Source: Styela clava
Taxonomy: Eukaryota; Chordata; Ascidiacea; Stolidobranchia; Styelidae
NCBI RefSeq assembly: GCF_964204865.1
Contig: NC_135252.1
Location: 4,774,001-4,838,000 of the forward strand
Length of the DNA stretch: 64,000 nucleotides
Direction: 5' to 3'
Under the pieces are notes generated by a model, which had not been told where the DNA came from, ran no database searches, and was given only the letters and a program-made list of their open reading frames with translations. Shown here piece by piece: positions 47,692-58,920 of this stretch. The translations under genes were made by a program, and so were the position numbers. Each line of letters opens with the position of its first letter. Positions within the stretch are counted from its first letter, which is position 1.

Positions 47692-49458
47692 TAGAAGCTT
47701 GACGGGGTGTGACCTTATGCACCCTGCTTGCTACGCAAAGACGAAGGGCGCTGAACCGTGCGCCAATATTTTTCAGTCTAAACGCTCTTAGAGTCTAGCC
47801 TATCCCAATACAGCAATGGTCCAGACAATCCTCTCCAAATTATCCCGTCTTATAACTGAGATAAGCAAACTGAAGTCCACAAGCCCACAATACGCAACTT
47901 TAAACACAGGAGAATTGTAGCCTAATGTGTCGTGAAATTATCAAGCACTTGCTCAGCACAAAATATATAATCGAGATGTCAGATGGAGCCAAATAGATTA
48001 CGGAAACAGATGACAAATACAGATAGAGATGAGATATAGATAGAGAGAGGTTTTCTAAAGAAAAGAAAATACACTATAAATTTGCCGCATAAATAACTAA
48101 CATGCAATCAAATTATATCGCTTACCGACTGTTTTTAGCCAAGGTCAACAATATATCGAATCTTTTATGTAACTGCAGAACACTGAAATAAACATGAACA
48201 AATAAGCACCACAGTAACAGTACTTAACCCTACAGCATTAATTGTGGCAATAAATATAATACCAACAGTATTTCATCCAAATAGGACTACTACATAACAA
48301 GCCAAATGCAATGAAATACAGAAAACTCACCAAGAATATTTCACAAAACAATCAAAACGCAGGACAGATTCACAAAATGCAGTTCAACAATCCAGAGTTC
48401 AATGCAGCAAATTTTAAACTATTAGCAAGTTAAATAAGCATGATACAAAGGAAACCATAATTAGCCCACTATATTTAATATGATACAGCTTTTTCTAATG
48501 CTAAATCGCCATAGAAGTAACGCATTGCAACAGCAAACTAGCTGTGCACATTTACAATTTCGGCCCTAACGCGAGCGATATAATAACGATGTAAACACGC
48601 AAATTGCAGTAGACAGAAACCTTCTCGGCTCGGTCTACAGATAATAGAGAAACACATCAAATGAGACGTTTGCGACGTTGACAAACGAAAAGATGCAAAC
48701 GTGTCAGCAATAAAGAAATAGACACTACCGGCACTGGAGATCTAACAGCAATAGCTTACTTTACAGAATATAAAAAATACATGTTCACAGGCGGCGCCGC
48801 CCCGTACATTTGTTATATTTATCCCCATTAGAATAGTGTGATTAGGCGCGTGTGCCAGTTTGCAGTTGTTTGATTGCGTTTCATTGATATTTTCATACTG
48901 TTGTAGCGTACCGACAGTCTATGAAATAATTATCCAAGTTCAGAATATCTTCCAATATGATCTGACGTCAAGTTCCCTCTCAATATTCACTCCAGGTCAT
49001 GCTATTTTATTCTATTTATTAATTATCCTCCAATGAAACGGTTAATACAACCAAACACTCCGAAGAAACGGAAAGCACACAACAAAAACAACAATACCAG
49101 GCAGTGAAATGTAAGAAAACGAAATACACCATAAAAACACTAAAGAAGTTACTTATAATTTGAAAAACACGCTGAAAATTAACTTATGACAGGCATTTTA
49201 AAAGACGATAAACAATTCTATATGTGCATAACATTTGAACAGTACTGATCATAGCTAATTCCATGATAAAACAACACTAAATGAACTGCAATGGCCCTCC
49301 TGTACTGAAACAATAATATCAGCCCACTGTCTAGCATAAAAACATTCAACAAATCCCCATCCCACAGTCACAAAACAACAAACAAACATCCCCGATCACC
49401 CACCGGAGACCAGAGGCACTCCCTCAGACACTCAAAACCAAGCATCCAATCGAAAAAC
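47692..49458. other. Spacer between the two large transposons, no gene seen
   Basis: A-rich, poor in long open frames on either strand. No tRNA, exon or inverted ends recognised. Confidence 0.45.
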
Positions 49459-49760
49459 TGTTATGAGAATTAAGTTCAGTTATTCCTGTTGCAGTGTGCT
49501 ACACTTTGTTTATATTCCGTCATTATTACATTATCGTTCTTTGTGTTGTGATCACTGATTATCGTCAAGCGACAACGGACTGCATTTGCCTTACTGCATT
49601 AGTTACGTGCCGTTACGAGTATTAGACGGTAGTCCGATTAAGTTTGGCTATACTTAGTGACTCAATGTAATTATGTTGCATGTTCTTGTATTTAGGTTAA
49701 GATGCGTTTTTAGTTTCTTAAAGCCATAATTTTGGTTGTAATAAATAAACTGTCATAACA
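49459..49760 (+). repeat. 5' LTR
   Basis: 302 bp. AATAAA occurs at 49740-49745, near the 3' end, so the transcript end should fall at or close to the LTR end and U5 must be very short. TTTTAGTTTCTTAAA at 49708-49722 is complementary to the sequence right after the LTR. Confidence 0.93.
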
Positions 49761-49761
49761 A

Positions 49762-49776
49762 TTTAAGAAACTAAAA
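49762..49776 (+). promoter_or_regulatory. Putative self-complementary primer-binding site
   Basis: TTTAAGAAACTAAAA begins two bases after the LTR and is a perfect 15-nt reverse complement of LTR bases 49708-49722. A tRNA-type primer site starting TGG is absent. In Tf1 of fission yeast the first 11 nt of the mRNA pair with the PBS and prime reverse transcription. The same scheme here would put the RNA start near 49708, about 20 bp after the AT-rich TGTATTTAG. Confidence 0.65.
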
Positions 49777-49784
49777 TCTTAAAT

Positions 49785-52700
49785 ATGGATGCATCGATGA
49801 AACCAGTGAGACTTGACCTAAATCTGAATTCTCCAAGCGCGGCAAAGGAATGGAAGCACTGGCGAAAAACATTTGAGAACTACATTGAAGAATTAGAGAT
49901 GAGTGTACAAGAGGGCCAGTCTGTGAATAAACTCAAGAGGCTAATCAACTCAGTATCTCACAATGTTTATGAATATATTGAAGATGTGGACGCTTATAGT
50001 AAAGCTATGGAAGTGCTACATAACTTATATGTCAAGACGCCGAATGAAATATTTGCACGACATCTGCTAGTTACGGCAAAGCAACAAACTGGTCAATCCA
50101 TCGACGAATTTTTACAAACTCTGCGTAATCTAAGTAAAGATTGTAATTTTAAAGATGTTTCTGCCGCGCAGTACCGCGACGAACTTATACGTGATTCTTT
50201 TATCAATGGTATTTTGTCAAATAACATCCGACAACGTCTTTTGGAAAACAAGGACTTGACTCTTGAATTAGCGTTTTCACAAGCTTCATCACTTGATCTG
50301 GCGCAACGTAATTCGTCAGCATATGAAGCATCTCGAATCGACGAATTGCAACCTTCGGCATTGGCCACTTCCGAAACCTCTTTCGACAATGAAGGTATAG
50401 TAACTGGCCGTATAACAGGGCGAAAATGTATATTCTGTGGATATAATTACCACAATCGTCAAAATTGTCCCGCACGCAATGCCAATTGCTACAAATGCGA
50501 TAAAAAAGGCCACTTTGCCAAAGTTTGCCGATCAAAGATGAATAAATCTGAAGCCTCTTCATCTATAACGGCGTCAGTAAATCCATCAGTCCACGATTTG
50601 CAATCAGCACCACGTTGTTTACTGCCGGCAACACTTCCAGTTGTCATAGCTGGTCGCAATACAACTGCGTTGATAGATACCGGAAGCTCTCTCTCTTTTA
50701 TAAACGAAAAGACTGCGAGAATGCTACGTTTGAAAATTTTGCCTTCACGGGAAAATGTAGTGATGGCTGTCCAGCATCTGCAAGGAACGACTATTGGATC
50801 CTGTTTAACTGATATGATAATTGGTAGTCGTTCATATACCAAAGTGCCTCTTAAAGTATTTCGAGGTCTTTGTTGTGATTTATTGCTCGGTCAGGACTTT
50901 CAAAGACAACATGAAAGAGTCATTTTCCCTTTTAACGGCTCTCGTCCTGAACTTCTAGTTCAATATGAATCAAAAGTATGTGGTTTAGCTGCTGCAAACT
51001 ACACCCCGGCTTCGTTATTTTCTAATCTCATGAAAAATTGTCATCCGATAGCTGTCAAATCTCGCCGTTTTGGCGCGTTAGACAAAGAATTCATCGCTAA
51101 AGAAGTTTCGAGAATGTACAACGAAGGAATTATCAGGCCAAGTTCTTCGCCGTGGAGAGCACAGCCTTTAGTTGTGAAGGATCCATTGACCTCAAAACGA
51201 CGATTGTGCATAGACTATTCACAAACGATAAACATTTATACAGAGCTAGACGCCTATCCATTGCCGCGAATTGATGATATGGTTAACGAACTTGCTGGAT
51301 ATTCCTGGTTTTCCACCTACGATCTGAAATCCGCGTATCATCAGATTCCAATATGCCAGCAAGATAAAATTTTCACTGCGTTTGAAGGCGATGGTAAACT
51401 CTGGGAATTCAATCGTATTCCATTTGGAGTGACCAATGGAGTACCAGCTTTTCAGCGGATAATGGATGAAATTGTGGAAAAAGGCAATCTGAAAGATACA
51501 TTTCCATACCTCGACAATGTAACTATAGCTGGACATACAAAAGAGGAGCATGACTATAATGTGAAGAAATTTCTCGATACTGTTAAGAAAAACAATTTAA
51601 CATTAAATGATGCAAAAACAGTATCAAGTGTACGAAAAATTAACATTTTGGGATATACAGTGGGTAATAATTCAGTAGCTCCAGATCCCGAACGCCTAGC
51701 TCCATTGAGAGAACTCCTACCTCCAACAAATAGTCGCGCTCTGCAAAGAATAATTGGACTTTTTGCGTATTATTCGAAATGGATTGTAAACTTTTCAGAC
51801 AAAATGCGACGACTCCGCCAAGCGAAAACATTTCCTTTAGATTGCGCTACAGTACAAGACTTCGAATCACTAAAAAGAGAAATCGGAAATGCCACTTTGA
51901 GCTCAATTGATGAGCATGTTCCATTTGTTGTAGAATGCGACGCATCGGAAATTGCAATTTCAGCCACACTGAATCAAGGAGGGCGACCAGTGGCATTTTG
52001 GTCGCGTGTTCTACAGAAGAGCGAGAGGTTTTATCCTGCTGTAGAAAAGGAGGCAACGGCAATCATTGAAGCTGTGCGAAAGTGGGCCCATTTTCTGGCA
52101 AGACGTCCATTCACTATCGTGACCGACCAGCGATCGGTTTCTTTCATGCTAGATAACCGTCGTCGATCCAAAATAAAGAATAATAAAATTCAGTCCTGGA
52201 GGCTGGAACTAGCCTCTTTCAGTTACGACGTTAGATATCGACCTGGAAAACAAAATGCCGCACCTGATGCTTTAACACGTTCTACATGCGCATCAGTTTT
52301 TCCCACGTCATTGCAAGAAATACACGAAGGTTTATGTCACCCGGGCGTCACAAGACTTCTACATTTCGTCAAATCGAAAAATTTGCCTTTCTCGACTGAT
52401 GACGTTAAAAGAACTTGTAAATTATGCCGCGTATGTGCGGAACTTAAACCGAAATTTTATTCCCCACCGTATGGCACATTAATCAAGGCCACACGGCCAT
52501 TTGAAAGACTGAGTATGGACTTCAAGGGACCTTTGCCATCGCGGACAAAGAACGTATACATGCTAACCATTGTCGATGAATATTCTAGATTTCCATTTGT
52601 ATTTCAATGCACCAATCTTTCTTCCGCTTCAGTAATAAGCTGCCTTGAAAAATTATTTGCTCTGTGCGGACTACCTGGTTATATACACTCTGATAGAGGA

Positions 52701-53408
52701 AAATCTTTTATGTCTGCGGAACTAAGGGATTTTCTGCTGAAACGTGGTGTAGCCACCAGTCAATCCTCGCCTTATCACCCAATTGGAAACTCCCAAGTTG
52801 AACGATTCAATGGAATCATATGGAAAGCCGTGCGTTTATGCTTGCGTACATATAATCTGCCTATCACACATTGGGAATATGTGTTACCGAAAGCTCTTCA
52901 ATCGCTCCGATCTTTGCTTTGCACAGCAGTCAATGCAACTCCACATGAACTATTTTTCAACTTCCAACACCGCTCTCCCAGTGGTCATTCAATGCCTACC
53001 TGGTTGTGCGAATCAAAACATGCTTTTCTGCGGAAATTCGTTCGTTCGCACAAAAATGACGATTTGGTTGAACAAGTGGAACTAAAAAATGTGAATCCCG
53101 CATATGCTCGAGTTCGTTTTTCTGATGGGCGGGAGAGTACGGTATCGTTAAGAGACTTGTCCCCTTGTCCAGTCTCCCAACGATCTTCAAGTCACGATAG
53201 AGAGTCTCAAGACTTTTCTCCTGAAGATAGTGAAACACGTACTAATGCGTCACCACTAAATGATGGATGCAACGTCGACCGAAATGAAGAGTTCAAAATT
53301 GAAATTCCAATTAGCTCTGACAATGCTAATAATGAAAGGATTGCCACACGTCGTTCAACTCGAACTAACATTGGTGTTCCACCAGAACGCTATGGTTTTG
53401 AAATATAG
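49785..53408 (+). CDS. Gag-Pol polyprotein of the Ty3/gypsy element, 1207 aa
   Basis: One frame, no gag-pol shift. Gag-like N-terminus (1-200), two CCHC knuckles (C215-C218-H223-C228 and C235-C238-H243-C248), aspartic protease (DTG 298-300), reverse transcriptase (first Asp513 in TYDLKSAYHQ; the YxDD box is YLDN at 575-578), RNase H (ECDASE, TDQRSV), and integrase with an HHCC zinc domain (about 846-880) and catalytic Asp912, Asp970 and Glu1006 with exact D35E spacing. A short basic and acidic tail follows, without a visible chromodomain. YLDN replaces the second catalytic Asp of the box with Asn; I believe several animal gypsy elements share this. The ATG lies 24 bp after the LTR. Close similarity of the LTRs suggests recent activity. 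Confidence 0.95.
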   Translation: MDASMKPVRLDLNLNSPSAAKEWKHWRKTFENYIEELEMSVQEGQSVNKLKRLINSVSHNVYEYIEDVDAYSKAMEVLHNLYVKTPNEIFARHLLVTAKQQTGQSIDEFLQTLRNLSKDCNFKDVSAAQYRDELIRDSFINGILSNNIRQRLLENKDLTLELAFSQASSLDLAQRNSSAYEASRIDELQPSALATSETSFDNEGIVTGRITGRKCIFCGYNYHNRQNCPARNANCYKCDKKGHFAKVCRSKMNKSEASSSITASVNPSVHDLQSAPRCLLPATLPVVIAGRNTTALIDTGSSLSFINEKTARMLRLKILPSRENVVMAVQHLQGTTIGSCLTDMIIGSRSYTKVPLKVFRGLCCDLLLGQDFQRQHERVIFPFNGSRPELLVQYESKVCGLAAANYTPASLFSNLMKNCHPIAVKSRRFGALDKEFIAKEVSRMYNEGIIRPSSSPWRAQPLVVKDPLTSKRRLCIDYSQTINIYTELDAYPLPRIDDMVNELAGYSWFSTYDLKSAYHQIPICQQDKIFTAFEGDGKLWEFNRIPFGVTNGVPAFQRIMDEIVEKGNLKDTFPYLDNVTIAGHTKEEHDYNVKKFLDTVKKNNLTLNDAKTVSSVRKINILGYTVGNNSVAPDPERLAPLRELLPPTNSRALQRIIGLFAYYSKWIVNFSDKMRRLRQAKTFPLDCATVQDFESLKREIGNATLSSIDEHVPFVVECDASEIAISATLNQGGRPVAFWSRVLQKSERFYPAVEKEATAIIEAVRKWAHFLARRPFTIVTDQRSVSFMLDNRRRSKIKNNKIQSWRLELASFSYDVRYRPGKQNAAPDALTRSTCASVFPTSLQEIHEGLCHPGVTRLLHFVKSKNLPFSTDDVKRTCKLCRVCAELKPKFYSPPYGTLIKATRPFERLSMDFKGPLPSRTKNVYMLTIVDEYSRFPFVFQCTNLSSASVISCLEKLFALCGLPGYIHSDRGKSFMSAELRDFLLKRGVATSQSSPYHPIGNSQVERFNGIIWKAVRLCLRTYNLPITHWEYVLPKALQSLRSLLCTAVNATPHELFFNFQHRSPSGHSMPTWLCESKHAFLRKFVRSHKNDDLVEQVELKNVNPAYARVRFSDGRESTVSLRDLSPCPVSQRSSSHDRESQDFSPEDSETRTNASPLNDGCNVDRNEEFKIEIPISSDNANNERIATRRSTRTNIGVPPERYGFEI

Positions 53409-53410
53409 AC

Positions 53411-53418
53411 GGGGAGAA
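53411..53418 (+). promoter_or_regulatory. Polypurine tract for plus-strand priming
   Basis: GGGGAGAA immediately before the right LTR and 3 bases after the Gag-Pol stop, the usual place of the plus-strand primer. Confidence 0.8.
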
Positions 53419-53720
53419 TGTTATGAGAATTAAGTTCAGTTATTCCTGTTGCAGTGTGCTACACTTTGTTTATATTCCGTCATTAGTACATTATCGTTCT
53501 TTGTGTTGTGATCACTGATTATCGTCAAGCGACAACGGACTGCATTTGCCTTACTGCATTAGTTACGTGCCGTTACGAGTATTAGACGGTAGTCCGATTA
53601 AGTTTGGCTATACTTAGTGACTCAATGTAATTATGTTGCATGTTCTTGTGTTTAGGTTAAGATGCGTTTTTAGTTTCTTAAAGCCATAATTTTGGTTGTA
53701 ATAAATAAACTGTCATAACA
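53419..53720 (+). repeat. 3' LTR
   Basis: Identical to 49459-49760 except T to G at 53486 and A to G at 53650. Exact spacing of 3960 bp with no indels. Confidence 0.93.
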
Positions 53721-54676
53721 ATTTAACAATCACAGTCAGACAACTGCACCCTGCCAACCACAGCACCAGCTATCAGGCCACCCAAAAAAGAACAGATCGA
53801 CAGTGTCACAGCGCCCCCAGTGTCTTCAATACCAAAATACCAAATATGGAAACGACATCACATGACATCATTTAACAGATAAAACAAGGGTCGTCCACTG
53901 TATTAGCCTACAGACAGAACGTCAAAATCTGACAGTTCTGGTAATTATTATTATGGTTCTATCATGCGGAAAGTGGGGAAGAAGAAATAGCGAATCAGAT
54001 CTGACTCGTGAAAGGTTCAAAGCCACAATTCCCGTTTGTACTTTTTGTAAAACTAAAATACAATACTAAAGGGAAATTTCTTTATGCTCAACTCTTAGTA
54101 ACTTCATGGATCGAGTAAACTCATCCGTTTCGGGACGAATTACCAACATTAATATATAGCCTATAGCGTTGTGATGTTGCTACTTCCTGATTCAAATGAC
54201 CTTTTAACCACAATGTGTTTTTGATTCTCTGTGTATGTTTAGTTATGAATAATGCAGTGCTTCCCGTGGCTTTTGCCTAATTTTACCATTTTATAAATTA
54301 TCGCGTAAAGTTATGACAGGGCAGTATCAGAGTTATTATGTACATAGTAAAGACTGAATACCGCCGAACGGAGCACAGATAGTAAGTAATCAGATAGTAC
54401 TGAACTCATCCCAGCCCAGTGTAATTATCTACAAGCTGAAAAGACAAGAAAGCCGCGTACTTATACTTTGTTTTTATATAGTTTTTTTTTAAATAGAAAA
54501 GTCGAGGATCTGAAGCCAAACAAGTTGTTGTCGTTATATTAACATACAGTTTTATAGAAAACTTCATCCAAGAGTCGAGGGAATTTTTCATTGATTCGCT
54601 CCCGTTCAATCAGCACATTGAACATCAATAAAACTGAAGCAATATTTCTAAGCTGAAACGATTCGATTGTTTGCTA
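53721..54676. other. Upstream flank of receptor D, no gene seen
   Basis: AT-rich. No clear TATA box. Short open frames lack any recognisable domain. Confidence 0.4.
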
Positions 54677-57600
54677 ATGGACCAACACGAACTGTCAACA
54701 AGTAACACCTTCCTGTCAACAAGTGACACCTTTACCACCTATGCAACAGAGTTAGTATTAAATTATATATATATACTATTTGCTGAGTCCCCTTGATTCT
54801 CTTTCGTTCACCACACTCACTGAAGCTATTTACGATGGGTAGCTATTTTTTTAACACCGTCAATATAGTTCTTCCTTCACATATGGCACTCATCACTGGT
54901 TTCCCGCAGTATCCGGAAAATTCGCCGTAGGAAATTTCGCCGCATAGAAAAAATCGCATGTGCATTTTGCTGTTAAACAAGTGTTCAAAACAGTTATGTT
55001 TATAGGGTTAGGGTATGCTCTTAAATAAAGAATCTTTTTTAAATAAGGCGATTCCTCATATGGCGGTTTTTCTTATGCGGCGAAATTTCCTGCGGCGAAT
55101 TTTCCTAGAACCGTTTCCTGCATCTCCTTCTTGGCTGAACTATTTTATTATTTAGTGATACGTTTTTATTTTCAGGTTTTATGAACGGTCTTTCGGTGAT
55201 GGCTTCATCATTGGATTCGGTATTTTGGTGTTTTTACTTATGATATTTGGAATTTTATCAAACAGCTTGGTAGTTATTGTGATTCAACGAACACGAGAAT
55301 TAAAAAAGTAGGTACTCCTACCCATATACGCTATACCGGTAAAAAAATCATTTTGTTCTTATTTATATAACATCTCATTTAATCTGAAAAAGGCATTTAA
55401 TATTTTCTGCGCCAAATTATTATAATAATGAGTTATTCTTATGCATTAATATGTAGGAAATTCACACCATAATTTCCAATGTTTTTGTTAAAAATGGTCA
55501 CTTGCTGAGGCTGCAATACAATTTAAAACAAACTTGATAAACTCAAATTTAATTTTCCGACTATTGTATTCTAAGATCGACGTTTGTTTATAGGTCTCAC
55601 TTCATGACTATTATTTGTTCTCTTTGCATCTCCGATTTGATGTCTGCAATGATCAGTCCATTTTTCTGGTATCGAAGATCATTGGGTTATGACATTTGGA
55701 ATCTGCCAAACTTCTTCTGTGAGGTATTATAAGTTTTTATGATTTGAATACTGAGAGAATATGAATATTTGAGCAATTTGTCATTTGAGTAATGTGACAA
55801 ATCTTACTATCCAAGAAAAGTTAATTCATATTTCGAATCAGCTCAGTTAGACCGGGTTTACAATTTTGTTTGTAAATACGTGTTTTTCCAATTATTAAAT
55901 TTACATTAACTTCCATCCTATATTAGAATCTACCATCTTTTGGCAAGTCCCACACGACAAGTATTCCAATCCCATGCAAAACTGTAGAAATAAAATAAAA
56001 AGAAATGTGAGGTGCCAGAATAAAAACACTTTTTGTTTATACCGTCCGTTTCATCTGTTGTGAATGTTACGATATTTAGGTATTACTCATTTATTTCCGT
56101 TTTACTTCAGCTATTTTGGGCGGTTGATATCATGACATCATTGTCAACATCTATGCATGTACTGAGTTTTGCTATTCTACGATACATTGCTATTCAACAC
56201 CATTCTACGTTTGTAAAAGTCTCATCCAAAATAGTCAATGTAAGATATTATAAAGTTTTTAATGCTTTGAAATCGTTACTTTCATGGAAGGCTTGACCCT
56301 TTTTTATCTCACTATATTGAATATGATGACTAATCATAGCGTTTTTGTTTACCATTTGAATTGATCAGACTTCATCAGACATCGGCAAACTACGGCTCGC
56401 AGGCCAAATCCGACCCGTTGAGTAATTCAATCTGGCCCGCTTGATGTTGCCACAACAAAACTAAAAATTCTGATGTTAAGCTATGAAATAGCTCGAGGAA
56501 TATTATGAAATTGCAGTTAAATATAGTTTTGTCAGTTGGCTCATTGTTTTTCACTTTAGCTTTTGTGACACTGTAAATATTTTTTCTAAAATGTAACTTT
56601 TTATGTCACCTTACATGGCCGTGAAGTCTAGGTCTAGGTGGGCACAATTTTTGGCCCTTGGTCCCCTGCTTCAAATGTAAAACAACATGGCAACATTACA
56701 CATCCGTAGAAAAAGTAAAATTGACTTGAAAACCAGCTTCCTGGAGTAATAGCATTAGTCAGAAAATGTTACATGAGTTTTTGTAAATAGTATTTATCCT
56801 GAAATCTACCTGTGACTCATTTAACAAACTCTGACTCTACGACATGTTATCAATTTTGTTCTGATTTACACTTATTCCCGGGTAAACTTACAGAACTGTC
56901 CATAGTCGAGATAGGAATTAATAACAGGGGCAGTCGATTGTGTAGGGTAGTTTCTAAACGGGGTTAAACTGGAGAACCCTCAACTTTTCATTAGGCACAA
57001 AATAAACTAGGTCAAGAATCAAATAATGCTATATCATTTTTATACTATCTTATTTCATGATAGATTTGGATTGCCTGCATCTGGCTGATTGCATTTAGCT
57101 GTGGCTTCATTCCATACTTCATTTTTTTCGAAGCTGATCCAGGCGTTGAGAGAAAAAAATCGGAGCATTCTTGGCCAGCATGTACATTAAAACTTGACTG
57201 GTAATTTGGTTGATTATATTACGTTAAAACAGATTGAGAATTGCATTAAATATAATAAACAAGTCACGCGATGAAACTAAAACATTGTAAAAAAATTAAT
57301 AACAAGCAGTATACATATAACCATGGCGCATGATTGTTTTTCCGGCGTTAAATGAGCTGATAAACTATATAATCTAAGAAGATTTTTAGAAAGCTATTTT
57401 GCATACGCATATTGGATTGGCTGTTCATATTAAATGGTTGTTTATTCATACTAACTAGATGTACATTCATATCACTCTGGTCATCCTTTAAACTAGTGCC
57501 AGGTATAAAAGCTGAGTGGTCTAATTTCTAATCGCCAGACGCGGTCAAATACTGATAAATTTGGCCTATAGTTTAAAGTGAAGTGTAAACAACATAAACG

Positions 57601-58666
57601 ATGATTGGGTATAGTGCCTTCATGTTTGGTATTTAGTTGATATAAAAAGTAGCTCGAAATCTTCAGTAGAATATAATTTATTTGCACAGGCTCAAGAGTT
57701 ACAACATCTACGTCGTAGTCGGCTTTACTGTTTTCTTTTTTGTGCCGATGATTCTTATTGTTGTGATGTCCATTTTAATTGCTCATGCGGTTCACGTGCA
57801 CTCCGTTACGTATGTGGTTACCAACGACCAATCTCTCGATAGAAGGATGAAAAAGAAGAAACAAGCAGTTTTACAATTAGTTCTTATTGTAGTGTTATTT
57901 TTTACAGGATATATACCATATGTTAGTAAGTATAATTTTTGTGGTGTTTATTTGTCAATTCATTATTCACGGGCACCATAATGACAATCTCCATTATGTA
58001 TGTTCACTCAAAACGAAGTTACGACTCCTTATTTGAAGGCAAACATGTGGCTTATACACAGATGTTGGCAAACCATTGAAACGCTGGAAGTCACACTTGG
58101 GTCCACTGGAGCAAAAAAACAACAACAGATACTTTATTGAAGACGAACAGCTTGGGGGAAATGAATTCGGCAAACGGCGGTTATGGAAAAAAGCATTTTA
58201 GGCAGTAGACATTTTAATACAAGACAGTGATTCAAACGCTTACTCGCATATTCTATACTAGTAAGGCTTCTGTATCATAATTACCTATTAAAATGTATAG
58301 ACATAGTTATATGACAGAATTTTTATCATAAATTGCATCAAAACAGTTAAAAATGACTTTACAGGTTACGAAACCTGGTCAAGACATCACCGCAAAGCTG
58401 ATGCTGCTATTGACCACTGGTTTTGCATAGCGCAGTACTTGTTTTTGAGAGCATCAGAATGTTTGAACCCCGTGGTTTACTGTCTCAGTTCTTCAAAAAT
58501 GCGCAAACACATCGGAGTATTCTTACAGAAAACTTGTGCATTCTCAACATCCAATATTAATACATCTACTTCAACACCAGGAAGTTCGACATCACGTTGT
58601 GGGGAACAAAAATCTCGTACTGCAGTATTTAAGAACAAATTTTTGCCGGTTCGAGATAAAAATTAA
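54677..58666 (+). CDS. Class A GPCR D, seven coding exons, 379 aa
   Basis: Exons: 54677-54750, 55176-55307, 55594-55723, 56111-56239, 57064-57200, 57690-57925, 58365-58666. They total 1140 bp with phases as in A-C. The N-terminus is Ser/Thr-rich. TM1 has Asn 1.50 in GILSNSLVV, TM2 CISDLMSA. TM3 has Asp118 (3.32) and FAILRY (Leu135-Arg136-Tyr137) in place of DRY. Loop 2 has WPACTL, TM6 GYIPY, and TM7 SECLNPVVY, with a 60-residue Ser/Thr-rich tail. Loop 3 is basic (RRMKKKKQ). Closest in this window to C (VHxHSVxxVVTND in both loop-3 regions). The 3' flank has AATAAA at 58915-58920. Same family, ligand unknown. Confidence 0.88.
54907..55113. mobile_element. MITE family 2, copy in intron 1 of D
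   Basis: GGAAAATTCGCCG, then GGAAATTTCGCCGCATA on the left, and TATGCGGCGAAATTTCC, then CGGCGAATTTTCC on the right, are inverted. The centre has AAACAAGTGTTCAAAACAGT, as in the copy at 33655-33905. Confidence 0.75.
56388..56680 (+). mobile_element. hAT-like MITE family 3, copy 1, intron 4 of D
   Basis: TCGGCAAACTACGGC, AGGCCAAATCCGACCCGTTG, then AAATATAGTTTTGTCAG and TGTAACTTTTTATGTCACC. Shared with 61371-61665 and, inverted, 63842-64000. Ends eroded. Confidence 0.65.
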
Positions 58667-58914
58667 AACAATAATATTGAATGTGATCAATACGTCTAAA
58701 CGTATAAGTCAACTCAATTTGATAAAATCCAGCATTCAAAACTGACAAACAGCCCGATTTAATTTGGAGGAATCCGATCACGTTAAAAAGACGGAAGTGT
58801 TATATCAAACTTATGGAACTAATGGCATGTTGCTCCACATTGAATGCGCATTTATCGTTATTTATCCTTGCCTTGGTTGATAGAATGACAAATGTGTTTT
58901 TTAAATTTTTTTGA

Positions 58915-58920
58915 AATAAA
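58915..58920 (+). terminator. Candidate polyadenylation signal of receptor D
   Basis: AATAAA, 249 bp after the stop codon. It is the first AATAAA I see there. Confidence 0.35.

Larger units (their letters stand above)
49459..53720 (+). mobile_element. Ty3/gypsy-type LTR retrotransposon, apparently intact and young
   Basis: Two 302-bp LTRs differ at only two positions. Each starts TGTTATGA and ends TCATAACA, a perfect 8-bp inverted pair. A single 1207-codon Gag-Pol frame fills the inside. A purine tract (GGGGAGAA) sits just before the right LTR. RT-RNase H-integrase order places it in Ty3/gypsy (Metaviridae). No target duplication touches the LTRs. CAATC occurs 7 bp outside the left LTR (49447-49451) and 6 bp outside the right one (53727-53731), which could be a 5-bp duplication with extra end bases, or chance. 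Confidence 0.93.

Noticed and set aside
50093-53238. Minus-strand and other-frame open stretches within Gag-Pol
   Set aside because: Shadows of the 1207-codon frame; no independent motif.
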